NCBI GenBank assembly: GCA_964627845.1
Contig: CAZVKL010000005.1
Location: 1 to 52,107 of the forward strand
Source: DUUI01 sp964627845
GTDB taxonomy: Bacteria > Bacillota_I > Bacilli_A > Erysipelotrichales > Erysipelotrichaceae
Direction of reading: 5' to 3'
DNA length: 52,107 nucleotides
Positions 15,923-24,482 of the stretch are shown piece after piece; within the stretch, counting starts at the first letter, position 1; each line of letters starts with the position of its first letter. The notes under the pieces are model-generated. The model was given only the letters and a program-made list of their open reading frames with translations, ran no database searches and was not told the origin of the DNA. The translations under genes and the position numbers were made by a program.

Positions 15923-16150
15923 ATGAAAGGTTTAACCACATTTGATCAGTATTACTGTAAAGGTTGCGGATTATGTGTCAATGTCTGTCCAGTCAAAATA
16001 ATATTTTTAGACAAGACAACCACAAACCACAAAGGGTATAATCCAGCCACTATTACTGAAATGGACAAATGCATCGCATGTGGACAATGTGCGCGCTTCT
16101 GTCCAGATAGCGTCATCACCGTCAGACGATTCAAAGAGGAGAAAGCATGA
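15923..16150 (+). CDS. vorD: 2-oxoacid:ferredoxin oxidoreductase, delta (ferredoxin-like 2[4Fe-4S]) subunit
   Basis: This 75-residue protein is a two-cluster ferredoxin: CKGCGLCVNVCP and CIACGQCARFCP each supply four cysteines for a [4Fe-4S] centre. Its position directly before the alpha, beta and gamma subunits of a 2-oxoacid:ferredoxin oxidoreductase identifies it as the delta subunit that passes electrons to free ferredoxin. It has a GGAGG Shine-Dalgarno and overlaps the alpha subunit by 4 bases. Confidence 0.92.
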   Translation: MKGLTTFDQYYCKGCGLCVNVCPVKIIFLDKTTTNHKGYNPATITEMDKCIACGQCARFCPDSVITVRRFKEEKA

Positions 16151-17208
16151 GTAAAGAACTATGGAAAGGCAATGAAGCCATTGCTGAAGCGGCCATCCGC
16201 GCCAAAGTCCAATGTTATTTTGGATACCCAATCACACCACAAAGTGAAATCCCAGAATACATGGCCAAACACTTACCCCAAAGAGGAGGTGTCTTTGTAC
16301 AAAGTGAATCTGAAATCGCCGCCATCAATATGGTTTATGGTGCAGCTGGAGCAGGAGCCAGAGTTATGACCTCATCCTCATCACCTGGAATGTCATTAAA
16401 ACAAGAAGGAATTTCCTATATTGCTGCCGCCCAATTACCATGTGTCATAGTTAGTATAATGCGAGGTGGTCCAGGACTAGGTACCATCCAACCCGCTCAA
16501 TCGGACTATTTCCAAGCCACACGAGGTGGAGGAAATGGTGACTATCGAAATATCGTTTTAGCACCAAGCACCATCCAAGAAGCGGTCGACATGACAATGG
16601 AAGCATTTGATTTAGCCGATCAATATCGAATTCCAGTCATGATTTTAGCCGATGGAATGATAGGTCAAATGATGGAACCAGTCCAATGGCCAGAAGTCGA
16701 TGATAAACCATTACCAGAAAAACCATGGGCAACCAATGGTTCGAAAATGAAACGAGAACATAATATTGTCACCTCACTCTTTATAGAATCGAAAGCCAGT
16801 GAAGCGCACAACATGATTTTAGAAGAGAAACACCAATTAATTACACAAGAACAACAACGATATGAATTATTAAACACAGAAGATGCCGATGTCATTTTAG
16901 TCGCTTATGGAACAGTTGCACGAATCGCTCAAGCAGCCATCGAAGGCTTAGCACAACAGGGTATTAAAGCAGGCTTATTTAGACCAATTACATTATGGCC
17001 ATTCCCATTTGAAGCCTTAAATAACGTTGCTAAACAAGACAGTGTCAAACAAGTCGTCTGCTGTGAACTCAGTTTAGGTCAATTAGTCGATGATGTCCGT
17101 TTGGGTGTCAATGGTCTAAAACCAGTCCATTTAGTTGGAAAAGCTGGAGGTATCATCATGACACCTCACGAAATTATTGAGAAAGTAAAGGAGACACACC
17201 ATGACTGA
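16147..17208 (+). CDS. vorB: 2-oxoacid:ferredoxin oxidoreductase, alpha subunit (VorB-like)
   Basis: The 353-residue protein is the pyrimidine-binding/CoA half of the TPP enzyme: WKGNEAIAEAAIRAKVQCYFGYPITPQSEI at the N-terminus, VQSESEIAAINMVYGAAGAG with the TPP-activating Glu, TSSSSPGMSLKQEG and MRGGPGLGTIQPAQSDY. These are the signatures of 2-ketoisovalerate or 2-oxoglutarate:ferredoxin oxidoreductases. The divergent leucine dehydrogenase favours branched-chain 2-oxoacids as substrate, giving isobutyryl-, isovaleryl- or 2-methylbutyryl-CoA plus reduced ferredoxin; 2-oxoglutarate is the main alternative. It overlaps delta by 4 and beta by 8 bases. Confidence 0.88.
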   Translation: MSKELWKGNEAIAEAAIRAKVQCYFGYPITPQSEIPEYMAKHLPQRGGVFVQSESEIAAINMVYGAAGAGARVMTSSSSPGMSLKQEGISYIAAAQLPCVIVSIMRGGPGLGTIQPAQSDYFQATRGGGNGDYRNIVLAPSTIQEAVDMTMEAFDLADQYRIPVMILADGMIGQMMEPVQWPEVDDKPLPEKPWATNGSKMKREHNIVTSLFIESKASEAHNMILEEKHQLITQEQQRYELLNTEDADVILVAYGTVARIAQAAIEGLAQQGIKAGLFRPITLWPFPFEALNNVAKQDSVKQVVCCELSLGQLVDDVRLGVNGLKPVHLVGKAGGIIMTPHEIIEKVKETHHD

Positions 17209-17947
17209 ACAAATTGTTTATACTCGATCTAAAGGATTGACAGATGTTCCAACCCATTATTGTCCTGGTTGTACCCATGGCATTATTCATAAATTAGTCG
17301 CAGAAGTTTTAGAAGAACTGAATATCATAGGCGACACAATTGGGGTTGCGCCAGTAGGCTGTTCTGTCTTTGCTTATGAATATTTTGCTTGTGATATGCA
17401 AGAAGCGGCCCATGGAAGAGCTCCAGCTGTTGCCACTGGAATTAAACGGGCACTCCCTGATTCTGTGGTCTTTACCTACCAAGGAGATGGGGACTTGGCG
17501 GCAATCGGAACCGCTGAGATTATTCATGCGGCTATGCGAAGTGAAAATATCACGACAATTTTTGTTAATAATGCGATTTATGGGATGACAGGTGGTCAAA
17601 TGGCACCAACCACACTCCCAAATCAAGTGACAACAACCTCACCATCTGGACGCTCTATTTCAGCCAGTGGGTATCCAATTAAAATGGCTGAAATGTTATC
17701 AACGATGGATCAAGTTGCCTACATTGAACGTGTTACGGTGGTTGATTCGCCTAGTATTATGAAAGCGAAGAAAGCTATTAAAAAAGCCTTCCAATATCAA
17801 CTTGAAGGCAAAGGCTTTACGATGATTGAAGTCTTGTCAACGTGTCCAACCAATTGGGGCATCACCCCAATTGAAGCCTTAAGTTGGGTTAAAGAGAACA
17901 TGGTCCCAATCTATCCATTAGGAGTTTATAAAGATGTCGACAAGTAA
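17201..17947 (+). CDS. vorA: 2-oxoacid:ferredoxin oxidoreductase, beta (TPP-binding) subunit
   Basis: The 248-residue beta subunit binds the TPP diphosphate and Mg2+. It shows HYCPGCTHGIIHKL with two cluster-type cysteines, APVGCSVFAYEYF, HGRAPAVATGIKRALP, and the TPP motif GDGDLAAIGTAE leading to NNAIYGMTGGQMAPTT. It is the catalytic partner of the alpha subunit, and the reading frames overlap at both ends (8 bases with alpha, 14 with gamma), typical of a stoichiometric complex. Substrate preference shares the uncertainty of the alpha subunit. Confidence 0.9.
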   Translation: MTEQIVYTRSKGLTDVPTHYCPGCTHGIIHKLVAEVLEELNIIGDTIGVAPVGCSVFAYEYFACDMQEAAHGRAPAVATGIKRALPDSVVFTYQGDGDLAAIGTAEIIHAAMRSENITTIFVNNAIYGMTGGQMAPTTLPNQVTTTSPSGRSISASGYPIKMAEMLSTMDQVAYIERVTVVDSPSIMKAKKAIKKAFQYQLEGKGFTMIEVLSTCPTNWGITPIEALSWVKENMVPIYPLGVYKDVDK

Positions 17948-18434
17948 TATTATTATTGCTGGTTTTGGTGGTCAAGGGGTTATGTCCATCGGTAAGTTAT
18001 TGGCTGAAGGGGCCATGATTGAAGATAAACACAGTTCATGGCTTCCATCCTATGGTCCAGAAATGAGAGGGGGAACAGCCAATTGTCATGTTGTTATTTC
18101 AGATGTTCCTATCATTTCGCCTATCGTTCATCACCCGACCGATTTAATTGCAATGAATCAACCTTCCTACGAGAAGTTCAAGGATGAAGTGGTTGAATCA
18201 GGACGAATTTTTGCTAATGGGATATTGGTAACTCCCGATGAAGCTGATGTAAAAGCGATCTCAATAAAAGGAGAAGCAACTCGAGTTAATATGTTAATTC
18301 TGGGTGCTTTTGTAGAAAAAACAAAAGTGCTTCAACATGAAACACTTCTGAAATTACTCAATAAACAATATCAAGGGGCTTCGTTAGAACAAAACCTAGC
18401 AGCCTATCATGAGGGCCAATCCTTATTTCTTTGA
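17934..18434 (+). CDS. vorC: 2-oxoacid:ferredoxin oxidoreductase, gamma subunit
   Basis: This 166-residue protein is the gamma subunit: IIIAGFGGQGVMSIGKLLAEG at the N-terminus, then SSWLPSYGPEMRGGTANCHVVIS are the conserved family stretches. It completes the four-gene oxidoreductase. Its stop codon lies within the 3' end of the convergent EIIC-like gene, a 12-base tail-to-tail overlap with no room for a separate terminator. Confidence 0.9.
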   Translation: MSTSNIIIAGFGGQGVMSIGKLLAEGAMIEDKHSSWLPSYGPEMRGGTANCHVVISDVPIISPIVHHPTDLIAMNQPSYEKFKDEVVESGRIFANGILVTPDEADVKAISIKGEATRVNMLILGAFVEKTKVLQHETLLKLLNKQYQGASLEQNLAAYHEGQSLFL

Positions 18435-19439
18435 GGGATTGGCTAATTTCATGTCGCCCGTATGAATCCAACCTAGTTTTCGCATGCTTGCGGCAACGGT
18501 CCAAGCTAATATAGCGGGCAAGATAAAATGCATAAAAGCAATTTGAAATAAGACAGAAGGACTAGAACCCATGACTTCAATCATGGCCACTTGTCCAACT
18601 AAACCAGACGTTCCCATACCTGCACCAATCGCATTTGACTCCATCCCTAAAACCGTCGTAGAAATTGGACCAAGGATCGCAGAAGCAATAATAGCAGGTA
18701 ACCAAATAAGAGGCTTCTTAATAATATTTGGGACTTGAAGCATCGATGTCCCAAGTCCTTGAGATAAAAGTCCGCCCCAACCATTTTCTTTAAAACTCGC
18801 AACAGCAAAACCAATCATATTGGCACAACAGCCAACTGTGGCAGCACCTGCCGCTAAACCAGTCAGGTTTAAAGAAATTGAAAGTGCCGCTGAACTAACA
18901 GGTAAAGTAAGTATCATACCCATCAGTACTGAGACGATGATCCCCATCGTAAATGGATGTAATGTTGTGGCTGTATTTATGACTTCTCCTAGAGCACTCA
19001 TAAATGCTACAATATAAGGGCCGATTACAATTCCAACAAAGCCACCACTAATGATGGTAACCATTGGAATTAGGACAATGTCGACCTTGGTTTTACCAGA
19101 TAAGCGGTTTCCAATTTCAGCCGCTACCCATGCCGCAATCAGTGCGCCTACTGGCTCACCTGCTACGGCAGTTCCATCGAGTTGGAATGTTCCAGCACCT
19201 ATGGCACCAACTGCCACCAAGGATGCTAGGACAAGTGGGGTAGAACCTAGCGCATAACCTACACCAATCGCAATGGCTGGTCCCATAACCTTTTGGGCCA
19301 TTGTCCCAAAGGTGATTAAATCTTCAAAGTTACTAAAGATACCAATTTGTCGGATTATTAAGCCGATGAGTAAACTTGAAAAAAGGCCCCAGGCCATTCC
19401 GTTTAACACTTTAATGATGTAATCGCGTATTTTTAACAT
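18423..19439 (-). CDS. PTS EIIC-like membrane protein (PTS_EIIC_2 type)
   Basis: The 338-residue polytopic membrane protein has about nine hydrophobic segments rich in Gly and Ala, including GAGTFQLDGTAVAGEPVGAL, AAGAATVGCCANMIGFAV and GWGGLLSQGLGTSMLQVPN. These match the PTS_EIIC_2 group, a stand-alone EIIC-like family without EIIA or EIIB domains whose substrate is not established. No EIIA or EIIB gene is nearby, although ptsI is at 36163. ATG 19439 is chosen because GAGG lies 6 bases upstream; an upstream TTG overlaps that site. It diverges from alanine dehydrogenase. Confidence 0.75.
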   Translation of the reverse strand: MLKIRDYIIKVLNGMAWGLFSSLLIGLIIRQIGIFSNFEDLITFGTMAQKVMGPAIAIGVGYALGSTPLVLASLVAVGAIGAGTFQLDGTAVAGEPVGALIAAWVAAEIGNRLSGKTKVDIVLIPMVTIISGGFVGIVIGPYIVAFMSALGEVINTATTLHPFTMGIIVSVLMGMILTLPVSSAALSISLNLTGLAAGAATVGCCANMIGFAVASFKENGWGGLLSQGLGTSMLQVPNIIKKPLIWLPAIIASAILGPISTTVLGMESNAIGAGMGTSGLVGQVAMIEVMGSSPSVLFQIAFMHFILPAILAWTVAASMRKLGWIHTGDMKLANPSKK

Positions 19440-19494
19440 AAAGAACCTCACAATCAACTAACAAAGATTATAAACCAAAGAAGGAGAAAGATAA

Positions 19495-20607
19495 ATGATT
19501 ATTGGATGTGTAAGAGAAGTAAAAGATGATGAGTATCGAGTTGGGATTAACCCTGAATCAGCCAAGGCTTATTTAGCCGCTGGCCACACTGTTTTAATTG
19601 AGACAAATGCTGGCGTTGGCTCAGGCTTTACTGATGAAAAGTATCAAGAGATTGGTTGTCATATTATTGAGACTGCCCAAGAAGTCTGGGAAAAGGCTGA
19701 AATGATGATCAAGGTTAAGGAACCGGCCAAATCGGAATATGAACTCCTAAAAGAAAATTCTATTCTTTATACCTATCTACATTTAGCTGCAGATAAAGAA
19801 TTAACACAGAAGATGGCAGAGAAAAAAGTCATAGGGGTCGCCTATGAAACAGTTCAATATCCTGGTGAAGATTTACCTCTATTAAAACCAATGAGTATGA
19901 TTGCTGGTCGATTAGCCACACAACAAGGGGCCAAATACTTAGAGAAAACCTATGGCGGTAAAGGAATGCTATTATCAGGCTTAATTGGTAGTCAACCATC
20001 CGACGTAGTAATTGTTGGATCAGGAAATGTTGCGACAGGGGCGATTCTGCTGGCCTATGGGATGGGTGCTAATGTTCATGTTGTAAGTACCGATGCGAAA
20101 CAACTTGAGGCTATTTCTGCTAGTTATCCTGATCGTTTAACAATTCATAAGAGTACTCGTGAAAACATTGAAAAACTAATCGTTAATGCAGACTTAATCA
20201 TTCTTTCAGCATTAGTGGCTGGAGCCAAAGCACCGACAATTATTACTAGAGACATGTTAAAAATGATGGAACCAGGTACTGTGATTGTTGATGTTGCGGT
20301 TGACCAAGGTGGAAACTCTGAGACAACTCATCCGACAACTCACCATGATCCAATCTACATTATTGATGATGTGGTTCATTATTGTGTATCTAATATGCCA
20401 GGAGCAGTACCAAGAACGGCGACTTTAGCACTAAATCATGCGACATTAAAATTTGGTTTAGAAATCGCCAACAAAGGAATTGTTCAAGCGGCCAAAGATG
20501 ATAAAGCAATTTATAATGGGGTGAATACCTATGATGGTCATATTGTCTATGAGGGAGTTGCGACAGCACATAATTTAGAATTTGTTGAGCTAGACTCACT
20601 TATTTAG
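19495..20607 (+). CDS. ald: Alanine dehydrogenase
   Basis: Alanine dehydrogenase converts L-alanine to pyruvate, ammonia and NADH. The 370-residue protein has IGCVREVKDDEYRVGINPES at the N-terminus with the substrate-binding Arg, the catalytic MIKVKEP lysine segment, HLAADKELT, and the Rossmann motif VVIVGSGNVATGAIL. Length is canonical. It has a GGAG Shine-Dalgarno and its own divergent intergenic region with the EIIC-like gene. It fits the amino-acid fermentation theme of the adjoining operon. Its stop overlaps the end of the convergent DUF438 gene by 8 bases. Confidence 0.95.
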   Translation: MIIGCVREVKDDEYRVGINPESAKAYLAAGHTVLIETNAGVGSGFTDEKYQEIGCHIIETAQEVWEKAEMMIKVKEPAKSEYELLKENSILYTYLHLAADKELTQKMAEKKVIGVAYETVQYPGEDLPLLKPMSMIAGRLATQQGAKYLEKTYGGKGMLLSGLIGSQPSDVVIVGSGNVATGAILLAYGMGANVHVVSTDAKQLEAISASYPDRLTIHKSTRENIEKLIVNADLIILSALVAGAKAPTIITRDMLKMMEPGTVIVDVAVDQGGNSETTHPTTHHDPIYIIDDVVHYCVSNMPGAVPRTATLALNHATLKFGLEIANKGIVQAAKDDKAIYNGVNTYDGHIVYEGVATAHNLEFVELDSLI

Positions 20608-21763
20608 CTTTAGAATATTGGGCTAAACGTTGTTGGCCTTCCAATTTTTGAATTTCAGTAATATCAGAGGAGACTTCTAAAACTCCTCTGTATTTTTTGT
20701 GTTGATCTCTAAGGGCGAAATATTCGATTAAGATTTTACGTCCCTTAAAGTCAATCCAAAAGGAAGCTTTATCTTGAAGACCCGCTCTAAAGGCCTCAAC
20801 AATTTCTAAGACAACATCAACTGATTGAGGTGGATGGCAGTTTTTAACATCACGGCCAATGACAGCACTTGATCGTGGAAAAATACGATCTTTAGGACGA
20901 GTAAAATAGCGAACTTTGTTGTTTTCATCGACATAGGTCATATCTAATTCAAGGGTGTTAAAAATCATTAGAATCTCATCTAAGCGTAAATGACCGGTTG
21001 ACGTGGATAAAAGGTCGTCTGAGAAAGTATAACTGAGGGATTCATCGTCAATTAATTTTATTTCTTTATTATACAATGCCCCAGGATATTCTTTGGCTTG
21101 ATAGGCTAAAACATTCCACTCTTTTTTAGTTAGGACATTCATGGCTGCTGGAAATAAGATATTTTCTTCTTTATGAATTAGACCTAACATATCAAAGAAT
21201 AGTTTTGAGATAGACTCGATGATTACTTGGTTATTAGTTTCTTTGTTTTCTAGAAGCTTAATATTATGGTCGATTGAGTCTTTTATTTCATTGTGGAGTG
21301 CCCACATAATGCTTAAGCCAGAAAACTTGTTGTCTTTTGATTCTAAAAGAGGAAACAACAGGTTTTCTTTCTTTTCATAGTGAGGATAAAAATTCTTAAG
21401 ATTCTTTAAGATGTCCATCATCTCATATCGTTTGTTATGAATATCAAGCTGTTTCATCATAGGTCTGAGTAAATCAAACTGTTTTTCTAAAAGACGGTTT
21501 TCTTTGAGGAGTTCTTGAAGGAACTGATTGTTTTGATCAAATTGAGGTCTGTTTTTCTTTAAATTACCATAAAAAACATGAACCACCTTATCTAAAAATT
21601 CTAATATCTCGAGTTCATTATAATGGGAGTCTTTTAATTGAGTAAAGACCTCAAAGGCTTCTTCAGGGGTAATGTTTGATAATTCTTGTTGGTATTGTTG
21701 ATAAAGCTCAGCTGGATTGGTTTCTTGTTTTTGTAAGTCAATGATGTATTGTTTAATATCCAT
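20600..21763 (-). CDS. DUF438 / hemerythrin / PAS domain protein
   Basis: The 387-residue cytosolic protein has three parts: an N-terminal DUF438 helical domain (~1-75), a hemerythrin-like four-helix bundle (~80-225) with di-iron type motifs (HYEKKENLLFPLLE, WALHNEIKDSIDHN, LIHKEENILFPAAM), and a C-terminal PAS domain (~260-380) ending in IDFKGRKILIEYFALRD and GVLEVSSDITEIQ. No output domain such as a kinase is present. The hemerythrin centre suggests oxygen, nitric oxide or iron sensing; the actual ligand is not known. AAAGGAG precedes the ATG. Confidence 0.88.
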   Translation of the reverse strand: MDIKQYIIDLQKQETNPAELYQQYQQELSNITPEEAFEVFTQLKDSHYNELEILEFLDKVVHVFYGNLKKNRPQFDQNNQFLQELLKENRLLEKQFDLLRPMMKQLDIHNKRYEMMDILKNLKNFYPHYEKKENLLFPLLESKDNKFSGLSIMWALHNEIKDSIDHNIKLLENKETNNQVIIESISKLFFDMLGLIHKEENILFPAAMNVLTKKEWNVLAYQAKEYPGALYNKEIKLIDDESLSYTFSDDLLSTSTGHLRLDEILMIFNTLELDMTYVDENNKVRYFTRPKDRIFPRSSAVIGRDVKNCHPPQSVDVVLEIVEAFRAGLQDKASFWIDFKGRKILIEYFALRDQHKKYRGVLEVSSDITEIQKLEGQQRLAQYSKAK

Positions 21764-21799
21764 AGTTATTCTCCTTTAATTTATTGTAACTGAAAGAAG

Positions 21800-21829
21800 A
21801 AAAAAGGTTAATCGTTTTTGACTAACCTT
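21800..21829 (-). terminator. Terminator of the Gfo/Idh gene
   Basis: On the minus strand AAGGTTAGTC pairs with GATTAACCTT, followed by six or more T residues. The 5' arm includes the TAG stop of the Gfo/Idh gene. Confidence 0.85.
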
Positions 21830-22784
21830 GTTGAGATAATATGTAAATTTGATGAACTAAATCCACACAGTTTTTAGTAATATCGGGACTCATCACATCT
21901 GAAGTTAAATGACCTTGATTAATACGGTCAATGACATGTTCTAATTCATATTTTAATTCATGATCTTCTGGATGAGAAATAATCTCACTTTCTCTATCAT
22001 CATGATAATGGATGGCTAATTGTCTCGCTTTCCAGTTTTGACGAATCACAACATAACCGTCCTCAAAATAGAATCGGGTCATGTCATCGGTTTGAAGACG
22101 GGTCGTTAAAGTAGCACTAACAATAATGTCATCGTATTTCATCGTGAGGGCAACTTCATCAATTGTCTTTTGATCAGAATAAGTGGACCATAGCGCATTG
22201 ACATCTTGTGGTTGAGTTTCTAAGACAACATTGAGATATTCTAAAATGTAATTGGCTGATGGAATCCAAACACCCCCTTGATGTGCTTGATGCATCCAGT
22301 GATCATTAGGATATCTTCCGGCATAGGAATTGTTGATAGAGACTTGATACAGTTTTCCTAGTTTATTCGATTTAATAATATCGATTAAATCTAAAGTGAC
22401 TGGTAAGAAGACTGATTTTTGAGCTTCCATTAAGAAACGATTCTTTTCTTTGGCTAACTCAAATAACTCATCGACTTCTTTTGGATTTAAGACAAATGGT
22501 TTTTCGCCTAAGACATGTTTATTATGGTTGAGTGCGTTTCTAATTTCTTGGGCATGTTGATCATGAATATTGGCCACGTAAATAACATCTATCTCAGGAT
22601 CTTTATAAAGCGCTTGGTAGCTCGAATACACTTTTGGGATATGAAACTCTTGAGCTAGCTTACTGGCTTTATTGCTTAAAGAGGCGATAGCAACTACTTC
22701 TGCTTTGTTTGTACTGTTTAGAGCTCTAATAAATCGAGGTACAATGCTCGAGGCACTGACAATGCCAAATCTTAATTTTTTCAT
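21822..22784 (-). CDS. Gfo/Idh/MocA family oxidoreductase
   Basis: The 320-residue protein has the NAD(P)-binding Rossmann start KKLRFGIVSASSIVPRFIRAL, the DPEIDVIYVANIHDQHAQEI strand-helix, and the family motif GEKPFVLNPKEVDEL with the catalytic-type lysine, followed by a C-terminal mixed beta domain. Substrate is probably a sugar or inositol derivative but cannot be read from sequence. The long upstream frame extension runs through the preceding terminator and is not coding; ATG 22784 gives the normal length. It stands alone downstream of the purine permease terminator. Confidence 0.87.
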   Translation of the reverse strand: MKKLRFGIVSASSIVPRFIRALNSTNKAEVVAIASLSNKASKLAQEFHIPKVYSSYQALYKDPEIDVIYVANIHDQHAQEIRNALNHNKHVLGEKPFVLNPKEVDELFELAKEKNRFLMEAQKSVFLPVTLDLIDIIKSNKLGKLYQVSINNSYAGRYPNDHWMHQAHQGGVWIPSANYILEYLNVVLETQPQDVNALWSTYSDQKTIDEVALTMKYDDIIVSATLTTRLQTDDMTRFYFEDGYVVIRQNWKARQLAIHYHDDRESEIISHPEDHELKYELEHVIDRINQGHLTSDVMSPDITKNCVDLVHQIYILSQQG

Positions 22785-22798
22785 ACTTCTATCATAAC

Positions 22799-22830
22799 AG
22801 AAAAAAGCTCTCAGCGTGTTGAGAGCTTTT
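22799..22830 (-). terminator. Terminator after purine permease
   Basis: AAAAGCTCTCA and TGAGAGCTTTT form an 11-bp stem with a short loop, followed on the minus strand by TTTTTTC, directly after the permease stop. Confidence 0.9.
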
Positions 22831-22834
22831 AGAA

Positions 22835-24208
22835 TTAGGCGCCCCAGTGGGAATAAGCCGTTAAGATATAATTGATTAAGAATAATGCTGTTGAAACCCA
22901 AAGGATTGGATGAAGTTCATTTGCTTTACCACGAACGACTTTCACTAAAATATAGAAGATAAATCCAAGCGCGATTCCAGTCGAGATTGAATAGGCTAGG
23001 GCCGTAACTACCCCCGCAAAGAAGGCTGGGATTGCTTCATCAAGATTTTGCCAATCAATTTCCCCAAAGGCACTGAGCATCATAATCCCAACAATAATTA
23101 GGGCAGGGGCTGTTGCTGCACCTGGTACGATACTGGCGATTGGAGCTAAGAAAGAACTTAGGATAAACATAATAGCCACGACTACGGCCGTTAATCCTGT
23201 TCTTCCACCTGCTTCAATTCCGGCAGCAGATTCAACATAAGTGGTGGTGTTTGATGTTCCTAGGATGGCTCCTACAGAAGTTCCGATGGCATCAGCGAAT
23301 AAGGCTTTGTCCATTTTAGATTCAAATCCTTTAGAAGTTTCTAATTTAGCGATATCTTCGTCTGAGAAGATGCCTGATCGTCTGCCTGTTCCAATAAAGG
23401 TCCCAATGGTGTCGAATGTATCGGCTAATGAGAAAGCGAAAATCATCATAAAGATTTGTAGGTAGCGTGAGCTATCGGAGAATAAACTGCCTAAACCGGT
23501 AAATGCTTGACCAAAGACAGAACCAAATTCAGCCCAAGCATCAGTTAAATTAATGGTTGATTGAGTGGCTGTTGATAGATCGACGACTCCTAATGGAATG
23601 GCGATAATTGTTGTTAATAAGATTCCAATTAAGATTGCGCCCTTAACCTTTAGTAATAATAAGATAACAATTATAATGAGTCCGATGGCAGTTAAGATGG
23701 GTTCAACAGAAGTGAATTCAGTTAAGACTGGGACTGCTCCTGCTGGGTTGATTAATCCTGAATTGATTAATCCGATATATGCGATGAAGATTCCAATACC
23801 ACCACCAATGGCGTGTTGTAGTGATTCTGGGATTGAAGCAATAATTTGTTTTCTAACTCGTGTCACGGTGATTAAGATGTTGATGATTCCACAAATAAAG
23901 ACCATGGCTAGGGCTTCTTGCCAGGTGTATCCACCAAACATAACGACGGTGAAGGTAAAGAAGGCATTGAGACCCATGCCTGGAGCTAGTGCGTAGGGGA
24001 CATTTGCGAACAATCCCATAATGAGTGTTCCGATTGCTGAAGCGAAGACGGTTGCTAAAAAGACAGCGTACCACGGGATGCCAGCCTGTGAGAGTGTGTC
24101 TGGATTAACAAACAAGATATAGGCCATTGTAAAGAAGGTTGTTAATCCTGCTAAGACTTCAGTAGAGACTTTTGTGTTGTTCTCTTTCAACTTGAAAAAA
24201 CGTTCCAT
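22835..24208 (-). CDS. pbuG: Guanine/hypoxanthine permease (NCS2/AzgA family)
   Basis: The 457-residue membrane protein has 12-14 hydrophobic segments and AzgA-type motifs: TEVLAGLTTFFTMAYILFVNP near residue 16, ALAPGMGLNAFFTFTVV near residue 72, and the ADAIGTSVGAILGTSNTTTYVESAAGIEAGGRTG stretch (written here in part) near residue 300. The family imports guanine, hypoxanthine or adenine by proton symport. A guanine-type purine riboswitch with a terminator lies in its leader, which independently supports a guanine/hypoxanthine substrate. GGAGG precedes the ATG. Followed by a strong terminator, so it is monocistronic. Confidence 0.93.
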   Translation of the reverse strand: MERFFKLKENNTKVSTEVLAGLTTFFTMAYILFVNPDTLSQAGIPWYAVFLATVFASAIGTLIMGLFANVPYALAPGMGLNAFFTFTVVMFGGYTWQEALAMVFICGIINILITVTRVRKQIIASIPESLQHAIGGGIGIFIAYIGLINSGLINPAGAVPVLTEFTSVEPILTAIGLIIIVILLLLKVKGAILIGILLTTIIAIPLGVVDLSTATQSTINLTDAWAEFGSVFGQAFTGLGSLFSDSSRYLQIFMMIFAFSLADTFDTIGTFIGTGRRSGIFSDEDIAKLETSKGFESKMDKALFADAIGTSVGAILGTSNTTTYVESAAGIEAGGRTGLTAVVVAIMFILSSFLAPIASIVPGAATAPALIIVGIMMLSAFGEIDWQNLDEAIPAFFAGVVTALAYSISTGIALGFIFYILVKVVRGKANELHPILWVSTALFLINYILTAYSHWGA

Positions 24209-24244
24209 GTTTCCTCCTCTTTCTTTTTGTATTCTCCAAGAAAA

Positions 24245-24269
24245 TAAAAAAGTCGGGAAGAAGCCGACT
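24245..24269 (-). terminator. Riboswitch expression-platform terminator
   Basis: AGTCGG-cttcttc-CCGACT followed by TTTTTTATTTT on the minus strand, located between the aptamer and the permease start, is the expected intrinsic terminator that forms when ligand is bound. Confidence 0.9.
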
Positions 24270-24285
24270 CACTTAGTGATCCTTC

Positions 24286-24361
24286 AACCGTACTTGTCAA
24301 ATCATTTAAGGTGATTTGGTAGAAACTCCACGACCATATTACGCGGATTAAAATCTTGGTT
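24286..24361 (-). ncRNA. Purine (guanine-type) riboswitch aptamer
   Basis: The minus-strand RNA contains the purine aptamer core in order: J1/2 TAATCC, P2 CCGCG/CGTGG around loop TAATATGGT, J2/3 AGTTTCTACC, P3 AAATCA/TGATTT around loop CCTTAAA, then GAC. P1 can form from ATTT/AAGT plus AACC/GGTT. The base equivalent to position 74 of the xpt aptamer is C (plus-strand g24296), which indicates guanine/hypoxanthine rather than adenine recognition. It precedes the permease with a terminator, so ligand would switch off transport. Confidence 0.93.
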
Positions 24362-24374
24362 TAAATACATAGTA

Positions 24375-24403
24375 ATGGTAATGAAAAATTCTGTGCGTGT
24401 CAA
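24375..24403 (-). promoter_or_regulatory. Promoter of the riboswitch-permease transcript
   Basis: On the minus strand TTGACA (24398-24403), a 17-base spacer and TACCAT (24375-24380) place transcription start just before the aptamer. Confidence 0.7.
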
Positions 24404-24482
24404 TGAATTTTTCACAATTGTGACGAATTCAGTTTTAATGCTTGAGCTTTTAATCTATAATATCTTTAGGAGGAATTAGATA

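Noticed and set aside
22785..22901. N-terminal extension of the Gfo/Idh frame
   Set aside because: It would run through the terminator hairpin and the end of the permease gene; ATG 22784 gives the normal family start.
23565..23996. 143-codon open frame on the plus strand inside the purine permease gene
   Set aside because: It is antisense to a conserved membrane protein; the Met/Ile/Pro-rich translation is typical of a shadow frame.
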